Below are positions 16,559 through 22,886 of a DNA stretch of 28,699 nucleotides, in pieces (position 1 is the stretch's first letter; the number at the start of each line of letters is the position of its first letter). Location: contig NC_015845.1 of assembly GCF_000271405.2 (NCBI RefSeq), positions 1 to 28,699 of the forward strand. The letters run 5' to 3'. The notes beneath the pieces are model-generated. The model did not search any database. It was not told where the DNA came from and saw only the letters and a list, made by a program, of their open reading frames with translations. Made by a program: the position numbers and the translations under genes. Source of the DNA: Enterococcus hirae ATCC 9790. Its GTDB lineage: Bacteria > Bacillota > Bacilli > Lactobacillales > Enterococcaceae.

Positions 16559-17219
16559 GTAAAATTAAATAAAAAAACTGCCCACGAACTGCAATTCGTG
16601 ACCAGCCAAAAACGAGTTGAAAAACTCGAAACATATACGTTGGCTCTATTATAGCATATTTATTGCTATAATGGTAGTTTTTTAAGACAAGAGAGGACAA
16701 ACTCTTGCTAGTTTTTACTAGAAATAAAGGGACAGGTCATATGCCAGCCGATTCTATAAAATGGCGTTGCGGACATAAGCAAAGGTTACTCTCATGACTT
16801 TGTGTCCTAAGGGTGGTGGCGACCGTTAACGGCTAGGGTGGCAAACAGGATTCCGAAAGAATCGGTAATTGTCATTCAATGCTGCGATTGGGCTGTTTGA
16901 TCGTAGGGAATGACAATGTGTGAAAGCACCAACTCATGAGAGATGTTACTAGTGGCTCCAGGGCGTCGGCATGACGTTAGACTTTTAGCAGGTTGTACTC
17001 TGATCGATGTTTCATATTTTTTGAAATGTCCTTCTTAGGGTACAACTATGCCCAACACCAAAACGCACAACAATCAGTTAGAATTACCGGGTGCAGAATT
17101 GCAACTGTTTTTCTAATTTTTTTAGTTAATTGAGGAACTAACGGGGGATTCAATAATAGTTTAAGACTATTTATGCAACAAGTAGTAGAATCACTAGTGT
17201 TAAGCCTTTGGCTTTTTTA
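16559..17219 (+). ncRNA. Large, densely structured non-coding RNA candidate (about 660 nt)
   Basis: No plausible gene is present and GC is higher than in the flanks. The 5' 112 bases form a four-way junction: 16572-16579/16676-16683 closes arms 16583-16588/16595-16600, 16604-16609/16640-16645 (enclosing 16613-16618/16623-16628 with a GAAA loop) and 16648-16656/16664-16672. Downstream are stems 16771-16775/16803-16807 with 16780-16784/16798-16802, 16868-16877/16908-16917 (10 bp) and 16992-16998/17040-17046. The loop CTCTCATGA (16789-16797) is complementary to TCATGAGAG (16934-16942), a likely pseudoknot. A terminator ends it. The style recalls giant ornate RNAs (ROOL, GOLLD) of Lactobacillales mobile elements, but kinship is unproven. 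Confidence 0.7.
17202..17219 (+). terminator. Intrinsic terminator of the structured RNA
   Basis: AAGCC TTT GGCTT followed by TTTTAC forms a short hairpin with a U tract, between the folded region and the next ribosome site. Confidence 0.65.
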
Positions 17220-17252
17220 CTTTTCGGAACAAATGATAATGGAGGGTTTAGT

Positions 17253-17894
17253 TTGAATGATAATTTACAGTTAATGATGGATCAAATTGATCGAGTTATT
17301 TCAATGTATCAATGGACTGTGGGTATATTTATATCGATAATATTGGGATCACTTGGTTTATTTGGTCTTATACAGTTTAAGTTAAAAAAATCTCAAGAGG
17401 AAAATATAAAAAAAGAAATTTTTACTCGTTTTAATGAAGTTACAGCTGAGTCATTAGAACCTTTGATATTAGCTTCTATTGATCAGATATATTGGTCAAG
17501 TACAACAGAATATCAAAGAAATGCCGATCTTTTTTTTAGATATCTTGAATTAAGTAAAAAATATAATTTTTCTGAGGATGTAAAAAAATATATATATTGG
17601 TTTAAGTTTTCCGTTCCTAGAGCTTTTTTTGTTACATTTGAGAGAATCTTTGACTTACCTTTGTCAGATGGGTATGGGGCGAGTAATGAGGCTAATGAAC
17701 TTAGTAATTTGTTTAAGGAAAATGGCGAATTTACCAAATTACCTGACCCGGAAGAAGTTTCTATTTTGGTAAAAGAGATTAGCCGTCTTAGAGAAGAAGC
17801 TAATCTGGATAATTATGGTGATTTTGAGAGAGTATTAAAAGATTATAGAGTGTTTTATGATGATGTTAATAATTTAAATTTGGATATATTATAA
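17253..17894 (+). CDS. Hypothetical single-pass membrane protein
   Basis: A 213-residue protein with a short N terminus, one membrane helix (about residues 20-43, WTVGIFISIILGSLGLFGLI), then a Lys/Glu-rich linker and a mostly helical soluble domain. Start TTG 17253 was chosen because GGAGGG lies at 17241-17246; an upstream in-frame TTG at 17208 falls in the terminator hairpin. No family was recognised. It lies alone between the structured RNA and the type II toxin-antitoxin pair and may be expressed by readthrough or from an unseen promoter. Confidence 0.65.
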   Translation: MNDNLQLMMDQIDRVISMYQWTVGIFISIILGSLGLFGLIQFKLKKSQEENIKKEIFTRFNEVTAESLEPLILASIDQIYWSSTTEYQRNADLFFRYLELSKKYNFSEDVKKYIYWFKFSVPRAFFVTFERIFDLPLSDGYGASNEANELSNLFKENGEFTKLPDPEEVSILVKEISRLREEANLDNYGDFERVLKDYRVFYDDVNNLNLDIL

Positions 17895-18083
17895 CAATTT
17901 GATTTTTTCTTAGTATAGTTTTTTCACAAACTTTTAAAGGTGAAAAACGAGTGATTTGGTTGTATTTTTAACTATACCAATTTCAATTCACAAAGTTAAG
18001 TTATAAATCGTTTGGTAATACTGATACTTGGTATATTCGAGATTATGTAAACTAACTAAATAAATAACATTTCTATATGTTCT
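17895..18083. other. Intergenic region with inverted repeats
   Basis: No gene is seen. GTATAGTT (17913-17920) pairs with AACTATAC (17970-17977), and TATACCAA (about 17973) has its inverse TTGGTATA near 18028. The stretch is AT-rich, and its role is unknown. Confidence 0.4.
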
Positions 18084-18139
18084 GTAATTACTTGTAATTA
18101 CGAAGTTTTTTTGCTACAATGTACTTACTAAGTAATTAC
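18084..18139 (+). promoter_or_regulatory. Promoter and triple GTAATTAC operator of the type II toxin-antitoxin operon
   Basis: TTGTAA (18092-18097), a 17-base spacer and TACAAT (18115-18120) form the promoter. The palindrome GTAATTAC occurs at 18084-18091, 18094-18101 (over the -35) and 18132-18139 (just past the -10). This layout suits autorepression by the AbrB/MazE-like antitoxin alone or with its toxin. Confidence 0.8.
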
Positions 18140-18164
18140 TAGATATTGGAAATGAGGAATATAT

Positions 18165-18494
18165 ATGATTACAAAAACAAGAAAACAAGGTAATTCTATT
18201 ATGTTGACAGTTCCTAAAGACTTTAATGTTCCGAATGGAGTAGAAGTTGAGGCAAAACTTGTAGAAAATGGCATTCTTTATGAATTTGTTGAACCACAAA
18301 AGGAATTCTTTGATTTTAGTGAAGATATTTTGTCTGATATAATCGCTGAAGGCTACGATAAAGATAAAATCCTTGTAGAGTTTAAGAATAGAAAAAACAA
18401 TTTGGTCTCTTCTTTTAGAAATATTGCTACAGATACACTTACTAATTCTAATGCTATGACTAAAGAGGAGCTGGCAAAAGAAATTGGGTTATGA
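18165..18494 (+). CDS. AbrB/MazE-like antitoxin
   Basis: A 109-residue protein whose first 45 residues form a SpoVT/AbrB swapped-hairpin DNA-binding domain: KTRKQGNSIMLTVPKDFNVPNGVEVEAKL. The longer C-terminal part (about 50-109) is charged and should neutralise the toxin encoded next. GAGG precedes the ATG. An AbrB-fold antitoxin with a RelE-fold toxin is a known hybrid pairing. It overlaps the toxin frame by 11 bases. Confidence 0.85.
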   Translation: MITKTRKQGNSIMLTVPKDFNVPNGVEVEAKLVENGILYEFVEPQKEFFDFSEDILSDIIAEGYDKDKILVEFKNRKNNLVSSFRNIATDTLTNSNAMTKEELAKEIGL

Positions 18495-18771
18495 GATCGT
18501 TCCTTCAAAACATGTAATTAAGTATCTAAAAAAGATAAAAGAAAAACCTTTAAAAGAGAAATTTTTAAATATGATTTATGATGAGATTGCAGTTGATCCA
18601 TATTCAGGAAGTCAAAAGACTGGGGATTTATCAGGTATTTGGTCTAAGGGATTTAACTACGCAGGAACTACTTATAGAATTGCTTATGAAATTGAAGAAA
18701 ATATGGTTATTCCTGTATTGTTATGTGGAACACATGAAAATTTCTATGAGCAGTTAAAGAATATCAACTGA
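18484..18771 (+). CDS. RelE/ParE-family toxin
   Basis: A 95-residue protein of the RelE/ParE fold: VPSKHVIKYLKKIKEKPLKEKF helices, then YAGTTYRIAYEIEENMVIPVLLCGTHENFYEQL, the usual beta-strand core with Arg and a His/Phe-Tyr tail. RelE members cut mRNA at the ribosome and ParE members poison gyrase; the sequence alone does not settle which. Start TTG 18484 lies inside the antitoxin gene with GAGGAG about 12 bases upstream, and the nearby ATG 18491 is out of frame. Low-efficiency initiation would favour antitoxin excess. Confidence 0.85.
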   Translation: MGYEIVPSKHVIKYLKKIKEKPLKEKFLNMIYDEIAVDPYSGSQKTGDLSGIWSKGFNYAGTTYRIAYEIEENMVIPVLLCGTHENFYEQLKNIN

Positions 18772-18865
18772 TAAGAAGTATCTGTCTTCGTAGAATGGAG
18801 TAGTATTTTTTGTCTATTGCTAAATCATAAATTTTTTCAGGAAAACAACGCAGCAGAAAATAAAG

Positions 18866-18928
18866 TGCTATAATATTTTTGGACTTTATAAATCAAAGGA
18901 GAGGTCGTTCGTCAAAAGAATGGCTTCT
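18866..18928 (+). ncRNA. Short RNA from an extended -10 promoter (module copy 1)
   Basis: TGCTATAAT at 18866-18874 is an extended -10. A transcript from about 18881 would end at a hairpin AAGAA TGGC TTCTT with a T run near 18914-18931, giving about 50 nt. It has no toxin frame. It stands where the toxin mRNA stands in copy 2, so copy 1 looks like an antitoxin module with a rewritten sense RNA. Confidence 0.4.
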
Positions 18929-18994
18929 TTTTTATGTCTTTTAATGGTTCTACATAGGAACTATGTTTGTGCATAGCTTCTTTTAGTAATTATA
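18914..18994 (-). ncRNA. Antisense-RNA gene, par-type module copy 1 (orphan)
   Basis: The minus-strand -10 TATAAT is at 18989-18994. The transcribed part carries GAAGCTATGC, CATAGTTCCTATGTAGAACC, closely matching RNA II of copies 2 and 3, then reaches the hairpin at 18914-18928, which has a T run on this strand too. No toxin is adjacent. Confidence 0.5.
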
Positions 18995-19050
18995 GTTTAG
19001 TAAATTAGTATCTCGTGAAAGATAGCAAGGTTCATGTCGTTTGAATATGG

Positions 19051-19270
19051 TATAATCGTGAGGTAGAGAAGTGAAAAGATAGTGGCTAGTCTCTTGAAAA
19101 AGGGGTGATGCCTATGGTTCATAGCTTTATCCCTAGAAGGGAGTAGGCAAGTGTCAACTTTTGAAGCAATTCAACTGATGATCGCTTTTGCGACGTTAGT
19201 TTTGCTGATTATTGACCATAAAGACCAAAAAAAATAACCATCTAACACTTTGACCGGTTATAGATGGTTA
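19051..19270 (+). ncRNA. Toxin mRNA (RNA I) of par-type type I toxin-antitoxin module, copy 2
   Basis: TATAAT at 19051-19056 gives a start near 19063. The 5' part folds: GCCTA (19110-19114) with TAGGC (19144-19148) closes a CTATG/CATAG hairpin (19112-19124) and CCCT AGA AGGG (19131-19141), which hides part of the toxin ribosome site. A 10-codon leader frame (ATG 19114, stop 19144-19146) ends four bases before the toxin start. The shared hairpin AACCATCTA/TAGATGGTT (19236-19269) ends the unit. The layout parallels the par locus of pAD1. Confidence 0.65.
19151..19237 (+). CDS. Small hydrophobic type I toxin (holin-like/Fst-type)
   Basis: A 28-residue peptide from a GTG start with AAGGGAG seven bases upstream: a short STFEAIQLM head, a membrane helix (IAFATLVLLII) and the charged tail DHKDQKK. 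This head-helix-tail plan is that of putative holin-like toxins common in Enterococcus and Lactobacillus. Expression would depolarise the membrane or disturb the envelope, and the convergent RNA at 19236-19356 should block translation. Confidence 0.8.
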   Translation: MSTFEAIQLMIAFATLVLLIIDHKDQKK

Positions 19271-19356
19271 AATCCGTATTATAACAGTCACCGTCTTTTT
19301 AACGGTTCTACATAGGGGCTATGTTGACGCATAGCTCCTTTTTCATTATCATTATA
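19236..19356 (-). ncRNA. Antisense antitoxin RNA (RNA II), copy 2
   Basis: The minus-strand TATAAT is at 19351-19356. The RNA starts near 19344 and shares direct-repeat blocks with RNA I (GAAAAAGG, CATAGC, CCTA..TAGAA). It ends at the AACCATCTA/TAGATGGTT hairpin followed by T8 on this strand. As in par, the two convergent RNAs pair through direct repeats and the common terminator. Confidence 0.7.
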
Positions 19357-19491
19357 GCCTATATGATTGATTTATGCTAGTAAAGGACTGTCTTTTATTG
19401 TTAAATTTAATCTTTTAAAAATGTATTATATGTTATATTTTAAGTAACCTAAGTTTTTGTATAGTATTTTTCACATGGAGATGAGTTACAT

Positions 19492-20064
19492 ATGTTTTTT
19501 AAAAGTAAAATAAAAAAATTGAATCAGGAGATCGATTCCTTATCTAATGAATATAGATGGTTGGAACGGGTTAGACAGATAGACTTATTGAGAAAAGAAA
19601 ATGAAAGATATTCTAAAAAATATCCAATATATGATTTTGAAGAGGAAAATGTTATTGTTGTAGACAATCTTTATTTCATTCCTTGTCCAACGCTCTTTAT
19701 TTATAAAATTATTAAAAGACCTATTGAAAGCTGGATGTTTTCCCCGAATGCAGGATTAGATGGTTTTGATTGGGCAATTTTAATTGGGCGTGTTGAATGT
19801 TCTCAAATAATAAACAATAATCTAAAAATTGAAAGATTATATGTATCTGAAAAATATAGAAATAAGGGAATAGCAACTTATATGATGAACAGAGTTATAC
19901 ATTGGGCAAGGGGTGAGAAACTTTCTTCTTTAAGTCTGGTTGCTAAAACGAAATCCGATCCGTCTACTAATGAGTTATCTCAAAAAAATTTGTTACTTTT
20001 TTATGATAGTCTTGGATTTAAACCAATTAAACAGAGATCTAATCACTTAAAATATATTTTTTAA
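19492..20064 (+). CDS. GNAT-family N-acetyltransferase
   Basis: A 190-residue protein with an N-terminal coiled-coil-like segment (about residues 5-45), then a GNAT domain. The acetyl-CoA loop is LYVSEKYRNKGIATYMMNRV (about 118-137), and the end is NLLLFYDSLGFKP (about 165-177). GGAGATGAG precedes the ATG. It sits between copies 2 and 3 of the par-type module as cargo. The substrate is unknown: small-molecule or drug acetylation, or a GNAT-type toxin, are options. No DUF1778-like antitoxin is next to it, which argues against the last. Confidence 0.8.
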   Translation: MFFKSKIKKLNQEIDSLSNEYRWLERVRQIDLLRKENERYSKKYPIYDFEEENVIVVDNLYFIPCPTLFIYKIIKRPIESWMFSPNAGLDGFDWAILIGRVECSQIINNNLKIERLYVSEKYRNKGIATYMMNRVIHWARGEKLSSLSLVAKTKSDPSTNELSQKNLLLFYDSLGFKPIKQRSNHLKYIF

Positions 20065-20081
20065 TTTTCTTGCAAAGAGTC

Positions 20082-20144
20082 ATGTTTGTAATTGTTGTTT
20101 TGACGTTAGTTTTACTGATAATTGAGCATAAGGACAAAAAATAA
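20082..20144 (+). pseudogene. Shortened type I toxin gene, par-type module copy 3
   Basis: A 20-codon frame from ATG 20082 keeps the helix and tail (LTLVLLIIEHKDKK) but lacks the STFEAIQLM head and has no ribosome site or RNA I promoter. The 3' part and terminator are nearly identical to copy 2. It is probably a decayed toxin beside an intact antitoxin RNA. Confidence 0.65.
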
Positions 20145-20261
20145 CCATCTAACACTTTGACCGAGAGTAGATGGTTTGAAAAAAAATTATTTATTTCAGT
20201 CACCGTCTTTTTAACGGTTCTACGTAGGGGCTATGTTCGCGCATAGCTCTTTTTTATTATA
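20142..20261 (-). ncRNA. Antisense antitoxin RNA, copy 3
   Basis: The minus-strand TATAAT is at 20256-20261. The RNA body (GAGCTATGCG, ACATAGCCCCTACGTAGAACC) closely follows copy 2, and it ends at AACCATCTA/TAGATGGTT near 20143-20175. With a degraded toxin it may act as a spare antitoxin in trans. Confidence 0.6.
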
Positions 20262-20310
20262 GTCTGTTTTATTAATTATCGCTAGCAAGGGACAGGTTTT
20301 ATTGATAAAT

Positions 20311-21258
20311 TTATCCCTTCAAAAGGTAGTGTACTTTTTGAACTTGCGGAGGATTTCCTTTTCGATCTACCATTCTTTCGTAACTGCTCTTGAAAAAAGG
20401 ATAGAATCGAGTGTGATCTAAAACAATCTTTAGTCCGTCGATATAATTACCTAATTCGGCTAATTTTTTTTGTTTTTCTTCTTGTTTCTCTTCTTTGTAA
20501 ATATCAATTACAGCAGTAAAGTAGTAATACCAAATGTGATAGCTGGCTTGTCCAAATGTAGTGGCGTATTTTTCTACGTTTTTCAGTAATTCTTGAGCCA
20601 TAGCGAAGTCTTTATTATCAATAAGCATATCTGCAAAATTGACGAAACAAATCCCAGTGTATTTCAAGTAGTAAGAGTTGTGAAATTTACGTACGTTGAT
20701 ATCTAGATCCAAAATTTTTGGGAAAAGTGATTTGATTTGATCCATACTTAGATAAGCAGTAAAATCTCCTAAAAATTCTAAGTCGTAGGAGGTTAACTTT
20801 GTGCTGTAATTAATTCGATTATAGTTTTCATTGATATAAAGTTGATCGACCTTAGGAATAATAGAACTTTGCTCTGAAAAGTGTTTCTGCAATAAGTATT
20901 TAAATCGTATTAAGGCTGGAGCAAGTTTTTTTTGATCTACTAAAGTTTTGTAGAGTTTTTCTGGACGAGTGATCGGTACAGAAGCTTTATTTTCGATGAT
21001 ATAGTCATATTCTTGGATAAGTAAAGCTGTTTCTGGATCGTCATTGAAATTGCTGTAGTCAATAATATCTTCTATACGAGCATTTAAGCGGTGTGCTAGT
21101 TGCTCGATAGCAACAATCGTTAACCGAGTTTTTCCTTGTTTGACTCGACTATAAGTGAGCGGTGTAATGATCCCTTGAACTAATTCTTTTTGTGTCATGT
21201 TGCGTGCAAGGCGTAATTTCTCGATTCCGTCGATAAAGATTAAGTTTGAATTATACAT
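20311..21258 (-). CDS. PrgX/TraA/Rgg-like peptide-responsive regulator
   Basis: A 315-residue protein with an XRE-type HTH at about residues 10-66 (IEKLRLARNMTQKELVQGI, then SRVKQGKTRLTIVAIEQLAHRL) and a long helical TPR-like C-terminal domain. Length and layout equal PrgX (317 residues) and other Rgg-family receptors that bind short peptides. The ATG (complement of 21256-21258) has AAAGGCTG upstream. It is divergent from the peptide gene at 21402, just as prgX is from prgQ in pCF10. It likely represses or activates the promoter of the peptide/transfer leader. Similarity to PrgX is by architecture; the ligand is unknown. Confidence 0.82.
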   Translation of the reverse strand: MYNSNLIFIDGIEKLRLARNMTQKELVQGIITPLTYSRVKQGKTRLTIVAIEQLAHRLNARIEDIIDYSNFNDDPETALLIQEYDYIIENKASVPITRPEKLYKTLVDQKKLAPALIRFKYLLQKHFSEQSSIIPKVDQLYINENYNRINYSTKLTSYDLEFLGDFTAYLSMDQIKSLFPKILDLDINVRKFHNSYYLKYTGICFVNFADMLIDNKDFAMAQELLKNVEKYATTFGQASYHIWYYYFTAVIDIYKEEKQEEKQKKLAELGNYIDGLKIVLDHTRFYPFFKSSYERMVDRKGNPPQVQKVHYLLKG

Positions 21259-21356
21259 AGATTAACAGCCTTTCATAAACGATATTAAAAATTGATATAA
21301 TCAAAAAATTAGTTTTTTTTTTCAAAAAATGGTGGTAGTTTTATAACATAAATCGG

Positions 21357-21378
21357 TGTATTAATACAGATTTATAAT
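21357..21378 (+). promoter_or_regulatory. Peptide-gene promoter with palindromic operator
   Basis: The perfect 12-bp palindrome TGTATTAATACA (21357-21368) sits four bases before TATAAT (21373-21378). No good -35 is present at the right distance, so activation, or repression by the PrgX-like dimer over this palindrome, is plausible. Confidence 0.6.
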
Positions 21379-21401
21379 ATTAGTCAAAAGAGGTGAAAAA
21401 A

Positions 21402-21464
21402 ATGTTTGATATTTTTGATCTTTTTGGAGTAAAACCAACAGACGCTCAAATCGCTGGACAATAG
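21402..21464 (+). CDS. 20-residue candidate signal or leader peptide
   Basis: MFDIFDLFGVKPTDAQIAGQ, ATG 21402, preceded by AGAGGTG eight bases upstream and by a promoter and operator. It is the first frame divergent from the PrgX-like regulator, the place held by prgQ and iad in pheromone plasmids. Unlike those it has no basic signal-peptide start. The Asp/Phe/Leu-rich head resembles short hydrophobic peptides of Rgg systems. It could equally be a leader peptide. Confidence 0.55.
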   Translation: MFDIFDLFGVKPTDAQIAGQ

Positions 21465-21578
21465 AAATAAAAATCTAATGTTTTTTTATATTTTTTTTCA
21501 TAGTCTCTATATCCTTATTTAATAATAATTACGATTATGATGTCAAAATAAACGTTTATGATATCGAAAAAAATATTA

Positions 21579-21619
21579 CGAACGTATGTTTGCTAAAAAG
21601 TTGACTGTTATGTTAATAT
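21579..21619 (+). promoter_or_regulatory. Consensus LexA box on a promoter before the second structured RNA
   Basis: CGAACGTATGTTTG at 21579-21592 matches CGAACRNRYGTTYG at all positions and shares 13 bases with the uvrX box. It overlaps a possible -35 (TTGCTA, 21590-21595) with TAATAT 18 bases downstream (21614-21619). The expected start is near 21626. Confidence 0.72.
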
Positions 21620-21625
21620 ATGTTT

Positions 21626-22078
21626 GCAAGAATGAAACGTTGAGTTCTTGCAAAGCAAAAAAAAAAACTTCCCCCTTGACAATTATTTTAAACAAGGGTA
21701 AAGTCAAAAGCGAGTTGATTGTGATTTAAAACACAGTCGATTATGTGTACGTTGAAAAATAAAATGAAGGAAGGCTTCAAGGCTCAGGGCTGGTAACCCT
21801 TCGACGCCAGAGAAGCCACAAGACCTAGCCAACACTAGGCTCCTTCACGTTATGGCTTACGCCACAACGCTAACATAATACCATAAGACGACAGATTCTT
21901 CTAGGATTTTCCACTATTTAACAGTATTCTTGTGTAATTTTTTTGAATACGAAAAATTCTGCAAATGACTAGATCTGAGGCTTTTCTTAGGTTTATTGGT
22001 TAGTAAGGGACGTTTTTTATTGCTATAACTGTGAAAAAGGGAGCTAGTTGCTATTAGGCAATTAGTTCCCTTTTTTTT
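21626..22078 (+). ncRNA. Second structured RNA / long leader candidate
   Basis: It starts with a hairpin (21623-21632/21645-21654, 10 bp). Stems 21673-21678/21693-21698 and 21715-21723/21731-21739 (with G-U pairs) follow. Next comes a multi-branch fold: 21765-21771/21841-21847 encloses 21773-21778/21812-21817 and 21824-21828/21834-21838, and a further hairpin is 21848-21856/21861-21869. It ends with a strong terminator at 22036-22077. No gene fits. Its 5' module resembles that of the RNA at 16559. Confidence 0.6.
22036..22077 (+). terminator. Strong, probably bidirectional terminator/attenuator
   Basis: AAAAAGGGAGCTA at about 22034-22046 pairs with TAGTTCCCTTTTTTT around a loop of about 15 bases. 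A runs on one side and T runs on the other allow function on either strand. It lies between the regulator region and the transfer genes, as IRS1 does behind prgQ. Confidence 0.75.
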
Positions 22079-22079
22079 G

Positions 22080-22500
22080 ACGTTATCACAATCAACTCGT
22101 CTTTCTTAACGATTGATCCTTGATAACTGAATACTGAACAAGAAACAATCCAGTAATAGCTTATTTCTTGTTCTACTGTTACGCAAATACTGTTGTAAAT
22201 GCGCTTAGTATAACCTAGGAAATTATACTATAGCATGTTTATATTATTTTGTGTAGGGGTTGGCTTACAGTAGCTGGTAAGCACTCCTTATAAAAAACAA
22301 TTTCGTGTAATTGGCTAACGAAAGATGATAGTACTATATGGAGCTTGTGAGGTCGTGAGAATAAGCAAGTGTACTTGACTGACAAAGAGTCTGCCTTTCA
22401 GGTAGTGCAATCCGAGCAGAAATGCCATGACGATTCCTGAAATAAGATTGCTCCAGTAGCAATGGCACATTTTACGAGTTTGAAAATAAATGAGGTGTGC
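22080..22500 (+). other. Structured intergenic leader before the transfer genes
   Basis: There is no gene. Hairpins are GAACAAGAAA/TTTCTTGTTC (about 22137-22174, 10 bp), TAGTATAA/TTATACTA (about 22208-22233), GCTTAC/GTAAGC (about 22263-22281), CAAGTGTACTTG (about 22366) and ATTGCT/AGCAAT (about 22447-22463). ATCACAATCAACTCG at 22085-22099 is the exact inverse of 21711-21725. The stretch is probably transcribed as part of the operon leader. Confidence 0.5.
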
Positions 22501-22502
22501 TG

Positions 22503-22886
22503 ATGAATTATATTGATTATTTTAATCAACAAGTAGAAATCTATTTTAAAGAGTTAATGTTACACCATAGAAAAGTCTATGAAAGAAATCGAATTTTTTT
22601 GGAGAAGCAGGGAGATCAAGAATATTTACGTAAATTTGAAGATGATTTTGAAGAGAGTAGAAATTGTTCAAAAGCTATTCTTAGATCTAGTTTGCAGATC
22701 TTACCAAGTAAGCTGGAAGATCAAAAATTTAGCAATCAACGTGAATGTCAGAAATTTTGTAATGATGTGATCTATAAGCAAGTTAAACCTTATTTAGCTT
22801 ATGGAATAGAACTGGAAGAAGCCAATTTACGTGCTACAGCGAATCAATATATTCGCATAATCAAAGAGAAAGAAGGAAAAGAATAG
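22503..22886 (+). CDS. Hypothetical first protein of the transfer operon
   Basis: A 127-residue helical, charged protein with no signal or membrane segment. ATG 22503 was chosen because TGAGGTG lies five bases upstream; the frame opens six bases earlier at a GTG. Its stop overlaps the next GTG start (TAGTG), so the two are coupled. No family was recognised. It is the first cistron after the long leader, a place often held by regulators or early-acting transfer proteins. Confidence 0.6.
   Translation: MNYIDYFNQQVEIYFKELMLHHRKVYERNRIFLEKQGDQEYLRKFEDDFEESRNCSKAILRSSLQILPSKLEDQKFSNQRECQKFCNDVIYKQVKPYLAYGIELEEANLRATANQYIRIIKEKEGKE

Noticed and set aside
16604..16645. tRNA-like reading of the four-way junction
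   Set aside because: Arm lengths, loops and the lack of conserved T-arm and CCA features do not fit a tRNA.
16350..16700. 116-codon minus-strand frame across the repeats and RNA start
   Set aside because: It is low-complexity Ile/Tyr/Phe sequence from AT repeats, lacks a ribosome site and overlaps a folded RNA.
19492..20064. GNAT as the toxin of a DUF1778-type toxin-antitoxin pair
   Set aside because: There is no adjacent RHH antitoxin gene, and the N-terminal coiled coil is atypical for such toxins.
21601..21624. Promoter TTGACT with TATGTT
   Set aside because: The spacer is only 12 bases; TTGCTA with TAATAT at 18 bases is the better reading.
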